Source: Psychrobacillus glaciei
GTDB taxonomy: Bacteria > Bacillota > Bacilli > Bacillales_A > Planococcaceae
DNA length: 64,000 nucleotides
Direction of reading: 5' to 3'
Assembly: GCF_008973485.1 (NCBI RefSeq)
Contig: NZ_CP031223.1
Coordinates: 4,116,001 to 4,180,000 of the forward strand
Part shown: in pieces, positions 21,612 through 33,400 of the stretch
Position numbering within the stretch: position 1 is the first letter of the stretch
Layout: every line of letters starts with the position of its first letter
Made by a program: the position numbers and the translations under genes
The notes under the pieces: generated by a model
The model's input: only the letters and a program-made list of their open reading frames with translations
Database searches by the model: none
What the model was told of the DNA's origin: nothing

Positions 21612-21663
21612 GAATTCAGCGCGCAACGATTTTTTTGCGACGAGTCTGCGCTGGAGCAAATAG
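21612..21663 (+). repeat. dispersed repeat, copy A
   Basis: Begins GAATTCAGC and contains TTTGCGACGAG, GCGCTGGAGCAAA. The same sequence with small changes occurs at 30385-30455 on the opposite strand (TCTGCGACGAG, GCGCAGGAGCAAA). Confidence 0.6.
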
Positions 21664-21731
21664 TTATTAGGAGTTTTATTAGATAGACACTTTTTCAGTT
21701 CATTTCAGTTAGTTTTCGCTATTTTTTCATA

Positions 21732-21768
21732 CAAAAAAAATCCACCTCATCGTCACGAGGTGGATTTT
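21732..21768 (-). terminator. intrinsic terminator of the str operon
   Basis: AAAATCCACCTC / GAGGTGGATTTT 12-bp stem followed by an uninterrupted T-run, 18 bases after the tuf stop. Confidence 0.9.
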
Positions 21769-21785
21769 GACTTGTAATTTATTAA

Positions 21786-22973
21786 TTATTTAGTAATTGT
21801 AGCAACTACGCCAGCGCCTACAGTACGTCCACCCTCACGGATAGAGAATTTAGTACCTTCTTCAAGAGCGATTGGTGAGATCAAAGAAACGATCATTTCA
21901 ATGTTATCACCAGGCATAACCATTTCTACGCCTTCTGGTAAGTTACAAACTCCAGTTACATCAGTTGTACGGAAGTAGAACTGTGGACGGTAGTTTGTGA
22001 AGAATGGAGTATGACGTCCACCCTCTTCTTTTGAAAGAACATAAACTTCTGCTTTAAAGTCTGTGTGTGGAGTAATTGTACCTGGTTTAGCTAGTACTTG
22101 TCCACGTTGGATATCTTCACGAGCAACCCCACGAAGAAGAGCACCAATGTTGTCACCAGCTTCTGCATAGTCAAGAAGCTTACGGAACATTTCAACACCT
22201 GTTACAGTAGTTGATTTTGGATCTTCAACAATACCAATAATGTCTACAACATCACCGATTTTAACTTGTCCACGCTCAACACGACCAGTAGCAACTGTTC
22301 CACGACCAGTGATTGAGAATACATCCTCAACTGGCATCATAAATGGTTTGTCAGTTTGACGTTCTGGAGTTGGGATATATGAATCAACAGCGTCCATTAA
22401 TTCAACAATTTTTTCTTCCCAATTTTCTTCGCCTTCTAATGCTTTAAGAGCTGAACCTTTGATAACAGGAATATCATCACCAGGGAAGTTATACTCAGTA
22501 AGTAGATCACGGATTTCCATTTCTACTAATTCAAGTAACTCTTCGTCATCTACCATATCACATTTGTTCATGAATACTACTAAGTATGGTACACCAACTT
22601 GACGAGAAAGAAGGATATGTTCACGAGTTTGTGGCATTGGGCCATCAGCAGCAGATACTACTAAAATCCCGCCGTCCATTTGAGCAGCACCAGTGATCAT
22701 GTTTTTAACATAATCGGCATGTCCTGGACAGTCAACGTGTGCATAGTGACGTGTAGCAGTTTCATACTCAACGTGAGATGTATTGATAGTGATACCGCGT
22801 TCTTTTTCTTCAGGTGCGTTATCGATTTGAGCATAGCTCATTGCAGTACCACCAGAACGTTTTGCAAGAACTGTTGCGATTGCTGCTGTTAATGTAGTTT
22901 TACCATGGTCAACGTGTCCGATTGTACCAATGTTTGCATGTGTTTTGGAACGGTCAAATTTTTCTTTTGCCAT
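21786..22973 (-). CDS. tuf: elongation factor Tu
   Basis: GTPase that brings aminoacyl-tRNA to the ribosome. The 395 residues have the G-domain motifs GHVDHGKT (19-26), the switch [26 protein letters not shown] and NKCD. Domains II and III follow, with [13 protein letters not shown] and [20 protein letters not shown]. No other tuf copy is in the window. It follows fusA by 117 bases that contain a large hairpin. Confidence 0.98.
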   Translation of the reverse strand: MAKEKFDRSKTHANIGTIGHVDHGKTTLTAAIATVLAKRSGGTAMSYAQIDNAPEEKERGITINTSHVEYETATRHYAHVDCPGHADYVKNMITGAAQMDGGILVVSAADGPMPQTREHILLSRQVGVPYLVVFMNKCDMVDDEELLELVEMEIRDLLTEYNFPGDDIPVIKGSALKALEGEENWEEKIVELMDAVDSYIPTPERQTDKPFMMPVEDVFSITGRGTVATGRVERGQVKIGDVVDIIGIVEDPKSTTVTGVEMFRKLLDYAEAGDNIGALLRGVAREDIQRGQVLAKPGTITPHTDFKAEVYVLSKEEGGRHTPFFTNYRPQFYFRTTDVTGVCNLPEGVEMVMPGDNIEMIVSLISPIALEEGTKFSIREGGRTVGAGVVATITK

Positions 22974-23011
22974 TTGAGATTGCCTCCTCAGTAATTGTTT
23001 GTTTTTTTATG

Positions 23012-23048
23012 ATAAAAGGTAGAGGGCGTACGTCCCTCTATCTTTTAT
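23012..23048 (-). other. hairpin in the fusA-tuf gap
   Basis: 15-bp stem with one G-U pair (ATAAAAG..TAGAGGG paired with CCCTCTA..CTTTTAT) around a 7-nt loop. No T-run follows on the minus strand, so a processing or mRNA-stability role between fusA and the highly expressed tuf is more likely than termination. Confidence 0.55.
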
Positions 23049-23090
23049 ACGTTATAAATTAGTTATACTTGAATATTGGTGAAAATTCAA

Positions 23091-25169
23091 TTATTCACCT
23101 TTATTTTTTTTAATAATTTCTTCAGAAATTGATTTTGGAACATCTTCATAGTGGTCAAACACCATAGAGAATACTCCACGTCCTTGCGTATTAGAACGTA
23201 AAGACGTTGCATATCCGAACATTTCAGCAAGCGGCACCATCGCACGAACTACTTGTGCGTTACCACGCGCTTCCATACCTTCAACGCGTCCACGGCGAGA
23301 CGTAATGTCTCCCATGATGTCTCCTAAATATTCTTCAGGAATAACAACTTCTACTTTCATAAGTGGCTCAAGAATTACTGGATTTACTTTAGATACAGCA
23401 TTTTTAAGTGCCATTGATGCAGCAATCTTAAATGCCATCTCATTCGAGTCAACATCATGATAAGATCCGTCATATAGCTTAGCTTTAATATCGATTAGTG
23501 GATATCCAGCAAGTACACCATTGTTAAGTGAGTCACGAAGACCTGCCTCAACAGCTGGAACGTATTCACGTGGAACTACCCCACCGACAACTGCATTTTC
23601 AAATTCAAAGCCTTTTCCTTCTTCGTTTGGAGAGAATTCAATCCAAACGTGTCCGAATTGACCACGTCCACCGGATTGGCGAACGAATTTACCTTCAACT
23701 TTAGCAGAGCTACGGAATGTCTCACGGTAAGATACCTGTGGAGCACCTACGTTAGCTTCTACTTTAAATTCACGGCGCATACGGTCAACTAAAATATCCA
23801 AATGAAGTTCACCCATACCAGCGATGATTACTTGACCAGTTTCTTGGTCCGTATGTACGCGGAATGTAGGATCTTCTTCTGAAAGTTTTTGTAGAGCTTG
23901 CCCCATTTTATCTTGGTCAGCTTTTGTTTTCGGTTCAACAGATAATGAAATAACTGGTTCTGGGAATGTCATAGACTCAAGAATTACAAGAGCTTTTTCA
24001 TCACACAGTGTGTCTCCAGTTGTTGTATCTTTTAAACCTACAGCTGCAGCAATATCTCCAGCGTATACTTGTGAAATCTCTTCACGAGAGTTAGCATGCA
24101 TTTGTAGAATACGTCCTACGCGTTCACGCTTACCTTTTGTAGAGTTTTGCACATATGAACCCGCTTGAAGTGTACCAGAATAAACACGGAAGAATGTTAA
24201 TTTACCAACGTAAGGATCAGTCATAACTTTAAATGCTAATGCAGAGAATGGTTCTGAGTCATCTGAATGACGTTCAATCTCTCCATCAGTGTCTGGGTCA
24301 ATCCCTTGCATAGCTGGAATATCAAGTGGTGATGGTAGGTATGCAACAACTGCGTCTAGAACTTTTTGAACACCTTTGTTTTTAAATGCAGTACCACATA
24401 CTACTGGATAGAATTCTACGTTTAGAGTACCTTTACGGATACCAACAACTAATTCTTCGTTCGTAATCTCTTCTCCACCAAGATATTTTTCCATTAAATC
24501 TTCGTCAAGTTCAGCTACCGCTTCAACTAACTTTTCACGGTACTCATTAGCTTGAGCTTTAAATTCTTCTGGAATTTCCACTTCTTCCATGTCAGTTCCT
24601 AGGTCATTAGCGTACATAGTAGCAGTCATTGTTACTAAGTCGATAATTCCGCGGAAATCTTCTTCAGCACCGATTGGTAACTGAATTGGATGAGCATTAG
24701 CTTGTAAACGGTCATGTAGTGTTCCTACAGAATACAAGAAATCTGCTCCCGTTTTATCCATTTTGTTAATGAAAACAATACGTGGTACGCCATAAGTTGT
24801 AGCTTGACGCCATACTGTTTCTGTTTGTGGTTCAACACCAGATTGCGCATCTAGTACTGTAACCGCGCCATCAAGTACACGAAGTGAACGTTCAACTTCA
24901 ACTGTGAAGTCTACGTGACCAGGTGTATCGATGATATTTACACGGTGACCATCCCAAGCAGCTGTTGTCGCAGCAGAAGTGATTGTAATACCACGTTCTT
25001 GCTCTTGCTCCATCCAGTCCATTTGTGAAGCACCTTCATGAGTTTCTCCAATTTTATGGATTTTCCCAGTGTAATAAAGAATACGCTCCGTAGTAGTCGT
25101 TTTACCAGCATCTATGTGAGCCATGATCCCGATATTACGTGTTTTTGCTAAGGAGAACTCTCTAGCCAT
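23091..25169 (-). CDS. fusA: elongation factor G
   Basis: GTPase that drives translocation. The 692 residues carry [19 protein letters not shown] (about 17-35), the switch motif [27 protein letters not shown] and NKMD. Domains II-V follow, including domain IV with the [13 protein letters not shown] loop and the C-terminal [16 protein letters not shown]. Fusidic-acid contact regions show no obvious oddity, though single substitutions were not assessed. It is 51 bases after rpsG. Confidence 0.98.
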   Translation of the reverse strand: MAREFSLAKTRNIGIMAHIDAGKTTTTERILYYTGKIHKIGETHEGASQMDWMEQEQERGITITSAATTAAWDGHRVNIIDTPGHVDFTVEVERSLRVLDGAVTVLDAQSGVEPQTETVWRQATTYGVPRIVFINKMDKTGADFLYSVGTLHDRLQANAHPIQLPIGAEEDFRGIIDLVTMTATMYANDLGTDMEEVEIPEEFKAQANEYREKLVEAVAELDEDLMEKYLGGEEITNEELVVGIRKGTLNVEFYPVVCGTAFKNKGVQKVLDAVVAYLPSPLDIPAMQGIDPDTDGEIERHSDDSEPFSALAFKVMTDPYVGKLTFFRVYSGTLQAGSYVQNSTKGKRERVGRILQMHANSREEISQVYAGDIAAAVGLKDTTTGDTLCDEKALVILESMTFPEPVISLSVEPKTKADQDKMGQALQKLSEEDPTFRVHTDQETGQVIIAGMGELHLDILVDRMRREFKVEANVGAPQVSYRETFRSSAKVEGKFVRQSGGRGQFGHVWIEFSPNEEGKGFEFENAVVGGVVPREYVPAVEAGLRDSLNNGVLAGYPLIDIKAKLYDGSYHDVDSNEMAFKIAASMALKNAVSKVNPVILEPLMKVEVVIPEEYLGDIMGDITSRRGRVEGMEARGNAQVVRAMVPLAEMFGYATSLRSNTQGRGVFSMVFDHYEDVPKSISEEIIKKNKGE

Positions 25170-25220
25170 ATTGTATTTCTCCTTTCAATTTCGGATTAGA
25201 GTATGATTTTTAAATAAATC

Positions 25221-25691
25221 CTACCAACGATAGTGTGCGAACGCTTTGTTAGCTTCCGCCATTTTGTGCATATCTTCACGTTTCTTAACTGAAGCACCAG
25301 TGTTGTTTGATGCATCAAGAATTTCGTTAGCTAAACGTTCTTCCATCGTTTTCTCTCCACGAAGGCGTGAATAGTTCACTAAGTAACGAAGACCTAGAGT
25401 TGAACGACGATCTGGACGTACTTCTACCGGCACTTGGTAGTTTGCACCACCAACACGACGAGCACGTACTTCAAGAACTGGCATTACGTTAGTTAATGCA
25501 GCTTCAAATACTTCTAAAGCATCTTTACCAGAACGTTCTTTTACTAGTTCGAACGCTCCGTATAGGATTTTTTGAGAAGTACCTCTTTTACCATCTACCA
25601 TCATTTTATTGACTAAACGAGTTACTAGTTTCGAATTATAAATTGGATCTGGTAACACGTCACGTTTGGAAACAGGACCTTTACGAGGCAT
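25221..25691 (-). CDS. rpsG: 30S ribosomal protein uS7
   Basis: uS7 nucleates assembly of the 30S head and contacts E-site tRNA. The 156 residues begin [20 protein letters not shown] and include [20 protein letters not shown], the rRNA-binding loop, and [14 protein letters not shown] at the C-terminus. It lies 41 bases after rpsL in the str operon. Confidence 0.97.
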   Translation of the reverse strand: MPRKGPVSKRDVLPDPIYNSKLVTRLVNKMMVDGKRGTSQKILYGAFELVKERSGKDALEVFEAALTNVMPVLEVRARRVGGANYQVPVEVRPDRRSTLGLRYLVNYSRLRGEKTMEERLANEILDASNNTGASVKKREDMHKMAEANKAFAHYRW

Positions 25692-25732
25692 GTGTTTTCC
25701 TCCTTTCGACTAATTGTCTAATTATTTAAAAA

Positions 25733-26152
25733 TTATTTTTTTACTTTCGGGCGTTTTGCACCGTATAAAGAACGACTTTGCATACGACCTGTAACACCAG
25801 CTGTATCAAGAGCACCACGTACGATATGGTAACGTACCCCTGGTAAGTCTTTCACTTTTCCTCCGCGGATAAGTACAACACTATGTTCTTGTAGGTTGTG
25901 ACCTTCACCAGGAATATAAGCAGTAACCTCTAACGTATTTGTCAAACGTACACGCGCATATTTACGAAGTGCTGAGTTTGGTTTCTTCGGCGTCATAGTA
26001 CCAACACGAGTACAAACCCCACGCTTTTGTGGAGAGTTAAGATTTGTAGCTGACTTTTTAAAGCTGTTATAGCCTTTTCCTAAAGCTGGAGACTTTGAGT
26101 TCGTAATTTTGGATTGACGAGGCTTACGTACCAATTGGTTAATTGTAGGCAT
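25733..26152 (-). CDS. rpsL: 30S ribosomal protein uS12
   Basis: uS12 is at the decoding centre; changes at two lysines give streptomycin resistance. The 139 residues contain [19 protein letters not shown] and [17 protein letters not shown], so both key lysines are present and the sequence looks wild type. The N-terminus [15 protein letters not shown] and the end GAKRPKVKK are standard. Confidence 0.97.
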   Translation of the reverse strand: MPTINQLVRKPRQSKITNSKSPALGKGYNSFKKSATNLNSPQKRGVCTRVGTMTPKKPNSALRKYARVRLTNTLEVTAYIPGEGHNLQEHSVVLIRGGKVKDLPGVRYHIVRGALDTAGVTGRMQSRSLYGAKRPKVKK

Positions 26153-26250
26153 CGATTATTCCTCCCTTCATTTATTCTTTTTAATACCACACATCCAGGT
26201 GGTTCATTTTTTGGGTAAAAACAAAGTCTTTGTGTTTTACACAAAAACTG

Positions 26251-26499
26251 TTACACAATAAGAGCTACTACTGATGCACCTAAGCGCAATCCACAAGCTT
26301 TACCAAGATCTATTTTAGACTTTACGTAGTGTATAAGAACATTGTTATCTTGTGCTGTTGATCGTGCTAGATCAATAATTCTTTCCTCTACATCAAGTGC
26401 AATATAAACTTCTTTGACAAGCCCTTTTTCCATCGCTTTTACTGATTGCTTTATACCTATGATTGTTTTTTTTGCTTGTTTCACTTTTTCATAAGACAT
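26251..26499 (-). CDS. ybxF: L7Ae-family K-turn-binding ribosomal protein YbxF
   Basis: Small RNA-binding protein of the L7Ae/L30e/S12e family; B. subtilis YbxF binds kink-turns. The ATG at 26499 gives 82 residues beginning MSYEKVKQAKKTIIGIKQ and has GGAGG 8 bases upstream. Earlier in-frame starts overlap the ribosome site. The LGKACGLRLGASVVALIV end matches the family RNA-binding face. It is first in the str operon, before rpsL, and directly follows the operon promoter. Confidence 0.9.
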   Translation of the reverse strand: MSYEKVKQAKKTIIGIKQSVKAMEKGLVKEVYIALDVEERIIDLARSTAQDNNVLIHYVKSKIDLGKACGLRLGASVVALIV

Positions 26500-26546
26500 T
26501 TTCATATCCTCCAAAGTCACAAGTCAGATAACTATCAACCTTAAAC

Positions 26547-26575
26547 ATATTATCACTCTTAGAAAAGACTGTCAA
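26547..26575 (-). promoter_or_regulatory. sigma-A promoter of the str operon
   Basis: Consensus TTGACA (26570-26575), 17-nt spacer, TAATAT (26547-26552), placed immediately after the rpoC terminator. Confidence 0.85.
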
Positions 26576-26585
26576 CACTAATCTT

Positions 26586-26631
26586 AAAAATATTAGGGAG
26601 AACTACCATGACGTTTCTCCCTAATATTTAT
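26586..26631 (-). terminator. terminator of the rpoBC operon
   Basis: 15-bp perfect stem AAATATTAGGGAGAA / TTCTCCCTAATATTT around a 12-nt loop, 5 bases after the rpoC stop. The T-run is partly inside the stem (ATTTTTAAG). Confidence 0.85.
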
Positions 26632-26634
26632 TTT

Positions 26635-29600
26635 TTAATCAGTGCTTATTGTTTCTTTTCCTTTATCCGCTTTATTACTAGTAATCTGAATCTGACGATA
26701 ACGTTGCATACCCGTTCCAGCTGGAACTAGTTTACCAATAATTACATTTTCTTTTAATCCTAGTAATTCATCACGTTTCCCTTTAATCGCTGCATCCGTT
26801 AAGACACGAGTCGTTTCTTGGAATGATGCTGCAGATAAGAATGATTCTGTTTCTAGAGAAGCTTTCGTAATACCAAGAATTACTGGGCGACAAGTTGCAG
26901 GGATCTTACCTTGTAAAACTGCATCCTTATTTGCCTCAGCAAATTGATGAATATCAAGCAGCGAGCCTGGAAGTAATTCCGTTTCACCAGCTTCAATGAC
27001 ACGAATCTTACGAAGCATTTGACGTACCATTACTTCGATGTGTTTATCACCAATTTCTACCCCTTGCATACGATAAACTTTTTGTACTTCTTTTAATAAG
27101 TACACTTGAACGGTAGAAACGTCTTTTACTTTCAATAATTCTTTTGGATCAGTAGAACCTTCCGTTAATACCTGTCCACGTTGAATTGTATCATTTACTT
27201 GAACTTTTATACGCGCATTATAAGGCGCTAAATATTTACGAGTTTCTACATTACCTTGAATTGTAATTTCTTTTTGGCCCTCTCTAATTTCATCAATTTC
27301 AGTAACAATACCTGTAATTTCTGAAATAACAGCTTGCCCTTTTGGATTACGAGCTTCAAAAATCTCTTGGATACGTGGAAGACCTTGAGTAATATCATCT
27401 CCGGCAACCCCACCTGTATGGAATGTACGCATCGTTAACTGCGTACCTGGTTCTCCGATTGATTGAGCAGCAATAATACCAACCGCTTCTCCAACTTCTA
27501 CAGTGTCTCCAGTAGCTAAGTTGAGACCGTAACATTTTTTACAAACACCGTGCTTCGTATTACATGTAAACGCTGAACGGATTGTTAACTCTTTGAGACC
27601 CGCTTCTTCAATAATGCGAGCGACATCCTGTGTAATTAAACCGTCTTTCACTAGGATTACCTCATTCGTTGTTGGATGGAAGATTGTTTTCTTCGTATGA
27701 CGACCGACAATACGTTCACCAAACTCTTCAATTACTTCCGTGCCTTCCATAAGTGAACCTATTAGTAATCCACGGTCAGTTCCACAGTCTTCTTCTCTAA
27801 CAATTACATCTTGAGCTACGTCAACAAGTCGACGAGTCAAGTAACCTGAATCGGCAGTTTTAAGTGCAGTATCAGCAAGTCCTTTACGAGCACCATGAGT
27901 CGAGATGAAGTATTCAAGAACTGTTAAACCTTCACGGAACGATGATTTGATCGGAAGTTCGATAATTCGTCCAGCTGGATTGGCCATAAGACCACGCATA
28001 CCTGCAAGTTGCGTAAAGTTAGATGCGTTACCACGGGCACCTGAATCACTCATCATGAAAATTGGGTTAGAATTATCAAGGGATTTCATCAGTTTGTCTT
28101 GAATAATCTCTTTTGCTTTACTCCAATGTCCTATGACACTTGCATAACGCTCTTCTTCAGTGATTAAACCACGACGGAATTGTTTAATTACTTTATCTAC
28201 TTTACCTTGCGCTTCTTCTAGAATTTCACCTTTGTCTGGAAGTACCACGATATCAGAAATACCGATTGTAATACCAGCTTTAGTAGAATATTTAAATCCA
28301 AGTGCTTTCATGCGGTCTAGCATTTTCGAAGTTTCTGTAATATGGAAACGTTTAAATACTTCTGCAATGATATTTCCAAGGATCTTTTTCTTGAATGGTT
28401 GTATAAGATCCATTGCCTCAATATGTTTCTTTATATCTGTATTTGTAGAAACAAAGTAGTTTGATGGAGTTTCAATTTGCAAATTGAAGTCAGTTGGTTC
28501 ATTAATATACGGGAACGTCTCTGGTAATATTTCATTAAAAATTACTTTACCAACAGTTGTTGTTAACAACATTTTGTTTTGTTCTTCCGTAAATGTTTGG
28601 TTTTTAAGTGATGATGCATCAATTGCGATACGTGTATGCAAATGTACATGACCAGTGTTATATGCGATTAATACTTCTTCTGGACCATAGAAAGTAGAAC
28701 CTTCTCCTGTTGCCCCTTTTCGCTCAAGTGTTAAGTAATAGTTTCCTAAAACCATATCTTGAGAAGGTGTAACAACTGGTTTTCCATCTTTCGGGTTCAA
28801 AATGTTTTGTGCTGCAAGCATTAATAAACGGGCTTCCGCTTGAGCTTCTGCCGATAAAGGAACGTGAACTGCCATTTGGTCACCATCAAAGTCAGCGTTG
28901 TAAGCTGTACACACAAGAGGGTGAAGACGAATTGCACGGCCTTCTACTAATGTTGGTTCGAAAGCTTGAATACCTAAACGGTGAAGAGTAGGTGCTCGGT
29001 TTAATAAAACCGGATGCTCCCTAATGACGTCTTCTAATACATCCCATACTTCAGCATGCATACGTTCAATTTTTCGTTTAGCACTTTTAATGTTGTGAGC
29101 TAAGCCACGTTCAACTAGTTCTTTCATTACAAATGGTTTAAATAATTCAATAGCCATTTCTTTTGGAAGACCGCATTGATACATTTTTAAGTTAGGTCCT
29201 ACTACGATAACCGAACGACCAGAATAGTCTACACGTTTACCAAGTAAGTTTTGGCGGAAACGACCTTGTTTCCCTTTCAACATATGAGAGAGTGATTTTA
29301 ATGGACGATTACCTGGTCCTGTAACCGGACGACCACGACGACCATTATCAATCAAAGCATCTACAGCTTCTTGTAACATACGTTTTTCATTTTGTACGAT
29401 AATACTTGGAGCACCTAAGTCAAGTAAACGTTTTAAGCGGTTATTACGGTTAATAACACGACGATATAAATCGTTTAAATCAGATGTAGCAAATCGTCCA
29501 CCATCTAATTGAACCATTGGACGCAATTCTGGAGGAATTACCGGAAGTACGTCTAAAACCATCCAATCTGGCTTATTTCCTGAATTACGGAAAGACTCTA

Positions 29601-30237
29601 CTACTTCTAAGCGTTTAATAGCACGTGTACGACGCTGACCTTGTGCAGTTTTCAGCTCTTCTTTTAAGCTTTCTGTTTCACTCTCTAAATCAAGTTCTTG
29701 AAGTAGACGTTTAATTGCTTCTGCACCCATAGCAGCTTGGAACTTTGTACCAAACTTATCACGGTATGCACGATATTCTTTTTCAGAAAGTAATTGTTTC
29801 TTTTCAAGTGGTGTATCAGCAGGTTCAATTACCACATAGGAAGCAAAATAAATTACTTCTTCAAGGGATCTCGGAGACATATCCAAAATTAGACCCATAC
29901 GACTTGGAATACCTTTGAAATACCAAATATGTGAAACTGGTGCTGCTAATTCGATATGTCCCATGCGTTCACGACGTACTTTTGAACGTGTTACTTCTAC
30001 TCCACATCGATCACATACTACACCTTTATAACGAACTCGTTTGTATTTACCACAGTGACATTCCCAGTCTTTAGTAGGACCAAAAATACGTTCACAGAAC
30101 AAACCATCTTTTTCAGGTTTTAATGTTCGATAGTTGATTGTTTCAGGTTTTTTAACTTCCCCGTAAGACCAAGAGCGAATTTTATCAGGTGAAGCTAAAC
30201 CAATTTTCATATACTCAAAATTATTAACATCTATCAA
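26635..30237 (-). CDS. rpoC: DNA-directed RNA polymerase subunit beta'
   Basis: Catalytic subunit of RNA polymerase. The 1200 residues include the N-terminal zinc ribbon (CHCGKYKRV...CDRCG, about residues 60-78), the clamp helices [13 protein letters not shown], and the active-site loop [12 protein letters not shown] with the three Mg-binding aspartates. The bridge helix and trigger loop region is present ([20 protein letters not shown]-like block), as is a second zinc site ([17 protein letters not shown]). Length matches Bacillus. The 219-base gap to rpoB is unusual, because it contains a duplicated piece of the rpoB end. Confidence 0.98.
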   Translation of the reverse strand: MIDVNNFEYMKIGLASPDKIRSWSYGEVKKPETINYRTLKPEKDGLFCERIFGPTKDWECHCGKYKRVRYKGVVCDRCGVEVTRSKVRRERMGHIELAAPVSHIWYFKGIPSRMGLILDMSPRSLEEVIYFASYVVIEPADTPLEKKQLLSEKEYRAYRDKFGTKFQAAMGAEAIKRLLQELDLESETESLKEELKTAQGQRRTRAIKRLEVVESFRNSGNKPDWMVLDVLPVIPPELRPMVQLDGGRFATSDLNDLYRRVINRNNRLKRLLDLGAPSIIVQNEKRMLQEAVDALIDNGRRGRPVTGPGNRPLKSLSHMLKGKQGRFRQNLLGKRVDYSGRSVIVVGPNLKMYQCGLPKEMAIELFKPFVMKELVERGLAHNIKSAKRKIERMHAEVWDVLEDVIREHPVLLNRAPTLHRLGIQAFEPTLVEGRAIRLHPLVCTAYNADFDGDQMAVHVPLSAEAQAEARLLMLAAQNILNPKDGKPVVTPSQDMVLGNYYLTLERKGATGEGSTFYGPEEVLIAYNTGHVHLHTRIAIDASSLKNQTFTEEQNKMLLTTTVGKVIFNEILPETFPYINEPTDFNLQIETPSNYFVSTNTDIKKHIEAMDLIQPFKKKILGNIIAEVFKRFHITETSKMLDRMKALGFKYSTKAGITIGISDIVVLPDKGEILEEAQGKVDKVIKQFRRGLITEEERYASVIGHWSKAKEIIQDKLMKSLDNSNPIFMMSDSGARGNASNFTQLAGMRGLMANPAGRIIELPIKSSFREGLTVLEYFISTHGARKGLADTALKTADSGYLTRRLVDVAQDVIVREEDCGTDRGLLIGSLMEGTEVIEEFGERIVGRHTKKTIFHPTTNEVILVKDGLITQDVARIIEEAGLKELTIRSAFTCNTKHGVCKKCYGLNLATGDTVEVGEAVGIIAAQSIGEPGTQLTMRTFHTGGVAGDDITQGLPRIQEIFEARNPKGQAVISEITGIVTEIDEIREGQKEITIQGNVETRKYLAPYNARIKVQVNDTIQRGQVLTEGSTDPKELLKVKDVSTVQVYLLKEVQKVYRMQGVEIGDKHIEVMVRQMLRKIRVIEAGETELLPGSLLDIHQFAEANKDAVLQGKIPATCRPVILGITKASLETESFLSAASFQETTRVLTDAAIKGKRDELLGLKENVIIGKLVPAGTGMQRYRQIQITSNKADKGKETISTD

Positions 30238-30317
30238 GGAGCCTACCTCCCTTTAGTCTTGTGTCTTTTAAAAGACTTTCCAAGTAGCTCTGCATAATGC
30301 AATTTTATACGGAAATA

Positions 30318-30338
30318 CGGACAGGCATCACCTGTCCG
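30318..30338. other. perfect hairpin in the rpoB-rpoC gap
   Basis: CGGACAGG / CCTGTCCG with a 5-nt loop. A T-rich run follows it on the plus strand (ATTTCTTTTT) rather than on the coding strand, so it is unlikely to stop rpoBC transcription. Confidence 0.55.
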
Positions 30339-30352
30339 ATTTCTTTTTACCT

Positions 30353-30390
30353 TTTATTCCACTATCCCTACTGGTTCCTCTTCTTTTGCT
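30353..30390. repeat. 38-bp direct repeat, downstream copy of the rpoB 3' end
   Basis: Identical over 38 bases to 30456-30493, which encodes the last residues of RpoB ([11 protein letters not shown]) plus its stop. The copies are separated by 65 bp that belong to a dispersed repeat. The duplicate lies outside the gene, in the rpoB-rpoC gap. Confidence 0.9.
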
Positions 30391-30455
30391 CCTGCGCACA
30401 GCTCGTCGCAGAAAACACTTGTTAGTCGCCGCGAAATAGTTGTCTAGCTGTATTC
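30385..30455 (-). repeat. dispersed repeat, copy B
   Basis: On the minus strand it begins GAATACAGCTAGAC and ends with TCTGCGACGAG, GCGCAGGAGCAAA. Its last about 33 bases closely match copy A at 21612-21663. It separates the two 38-bp copies of the rpoB end. Confidence 0.6.
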
Positions 30456-30456
30456 T

Positions 30457-33400
30457 TTATTCCACTATCCCTACTGGTTCCTCTTCTTTTGCTTGTGGCA
30501 AAATTCCAAGTGCGTCCGCTGCAGGAATATCGTCATCTTCATCTAAATCGCGAAGTTCTATTTCTTCTTCGTCAATAGTTAGCATTTTAACGTCCATACC
30601 TAAACTTTGTAATTCTTTGATCAATACTTTGAATGATTCAGGAACACCTGGTTCTGGCACGCTTTCACCTTTAACGATTGCTTCATACGTTTTTACACGC
30701 CCTACAACGTCATCGGATTTAACTGTTAAAATTTCTTGCAGTGTATAAGCGGCACCATAAGCTTCTAGTGCCCATACTTCCATTTCTCCGAAACGCTGAC
30801 CACCAAATTGCGCTTTCCCTCCAAGAGGCTGTTGCGTAACTAGTGAGTAAGGACCCGTTGAACGAGCATGTAACTTATCATCAACCATGTGGGCAAGTTT
30901 AATCATATACATAACCCCAACAGAAACACGGTTATCAAATGGTTCACCTGAACGACCATCATAAAGAGTCGTTTTACCATCACGGTTAAGTCCAGCTTCT
31001 TCCATCGTATTCCAAACATCTTCCTCGTTGGCACCATCGAATACTGGTGACGCCATATGAACACCTAGAAGTCTAGCAGCCATACCTAAGTGAAGCTCTA
31101 GTACTTGCCCAATATTCATACGAGAAGGTACACCTAGTGGATTTAACATGATATCAACAGGTGTTCCGTCTGGAAGGAAAGGCATATCTTCTTCCGGAAG
31201 AATCCTTGAAATTACCCCTTTATTACCATGACGTCCGGCCATTTTATCCCCTACAGAGATTTTACGTTTTTGAACGATATATGCACGGACTAATTGGTTA
31301 ACGCCTGGAGATAATTCATCGCCATCTTCACGGTTGAATACTTTTACATCTAAAATTATCCCACCAGCACCATGAGGTACGCGTAGAGATGTATCACGAA
31401 CTTCACGAGCTTTTTCACCAAATATAGCATGAAGTAAACGCTCTTCCGCAGTTAGTTCTGTAACCCCTTTTGGTGTTACTTTCCCAACTAGGATGTCTCC
31501 ATCACGAACTTCTGCACCAATACGGATAATTCCACGATCGTCTAAATTGCGTAATGCATCTTCTCCGACGTTCGGAATATCTCTCGTAATTTCCTCTGGC
31601 CCAAGCTTCGTATCACGCGATTCTGATTCATACTCCTCAATATGCACAGAAGTGTATACATCATCTTTCACGAGACGCTCGCTCATTATAACGGCATCCT
31701 CATAGTTATATCCATCCCATGTCATGAAGGCTACTAATACATTACGACCTAATGCTAGTTCACCTTTTTCCATAGAAGGACCATCTGCAAGCATATCAAG
31801 TGGTTTAACTCGATCCCCAATTTTCACAATTGGACGTTGGTTAATAGAAGTACCGTGATTTGAACGTTCAAATTTGTGTACTTTATAAGATGTTAAATCT
31901 CCTTTTACTTCTTTTCCATCGACTTCTTCGATGCGACGAACTCTAATTTCTTTCGCTTCTACGTGTTCTACGATACCATGGTATTTTGCAATAACAGCAG
32001 CACCTGAATCACGTGCATTCACATGTTCCATACCTGTTCCTACAAAAGGAGCTTCTGGATTCAGTAAAGGAACTGCTTGACGTTGCATGTTCGCTCCCAT
32101 AAGAGCACGGTTCGAGTCATCATTCTCTAAGAAAGGAATGCATGCTGTTGCTGCAGAAACTACTTGTTTCGGCGATACATCCATGTAATCAATCTGATCT
32201 CTTCTAAATACAGTATTATCCCCACGGAAACGACCTACTACTTCTTCTTTAACGAATTCACCATCTTCTGATAAGGGAGAGTTCGCTTGCGCTACTACAT
32301 AGTTATCCTCTTCATCAGCTGTTAGATAATCAATGCGTGAAGTAACGAGACCTGTTTCAGGATCAACACGTCGGTATGGAGTTTCAATAAATCCAAATTT
32401 ATTTACTTTTGCAAAACTTGAAAGCGAGTTAATAAGCCCAATATTCGGACCCTCAGGCGTTTCAATCGGACACATGCGACCATAGTGAGAGTAATGAACG
32501 TCACGCACTTCGAATCCAGCACGTTCACGCGTTAAACCACCAGGTCCAAGAGCAGAAAGACGACGTTTATGCGTTAGTTCTGCAAGAGGGTTTGTTTGGT
32601 CCATGAACTGAGATAATTGTGAACTACCAAAAAATTCTTTAATAGATGCAATGACCGGACGAATATTGATCAATTGTTGTGGAACAATTGATTGTGTATC
32701 GTTAATAGACATTCTTTCACGAACTACTCGTTCCATACGAGAAAGACCAATACGGAACTGATTTTGTAACAACTCTCCTACCGAACGTAAACGGCGATTT
32801 CCTAGATGGTCAATGTCATCCGTATTTCCAACATTGTATAAAAGATTAAAGAAGTATCCAACAGAAGAAACGATATCGGCAGGCGTAATGTTTTTAACTT
32901 CTGTTTCCACATACGCATTGCTAATTACATTAATCTCCTTTTGTTCTTCTTCATTTGGTGCATAGATTTTAATGGATTGAATGGTAATATCATCTTCTAA
33001 AACACCACCTGCTTGAGATAATGTTTTAAACCCTATACCATTCTCTAAATGAGGGATCAGTCTATCAAGTACTCGACGATCTATCAGAGTACCCGCTTCT
33101 ACTAATATCTCGCCTGTTTCAGGATCCACTAGCGTTTCTGCTATCGTTTGATTAAACAAACGATTTTTTATATGCAATTTTTTATTCATTTTGTAACGAC
33201 CAACATTCGCTAAATCATAGCGTTTTGGGTCAAAAAAGCGAGAATACAACAAACTTTTTGCACTTTCAACTGTTGGTGGTTCACCAGGGCGTAGACGCTC
33301 ATAGATTTCAAGTAACGCTTTTTCAGACGTTTCCGTATTATCTTTTTCAAGCGTATTACGTAGATATTCATTGTCACCAATTAAATCAATGATTTCTTGA

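Noticed and set aside
21365-21731. Riboswitch (lysine, SAM or His T-box) before the YuiF-type gene
   Set aside because: No consensus elements of these classes found. A promoter after the last terminator leaves only a short leader.
30353-30456. Separate small gene in the rpoB-rpoC gap
   Set aside because: The coding-like sequence is only the duplicated end of rpoB with its stop and has no start signals.
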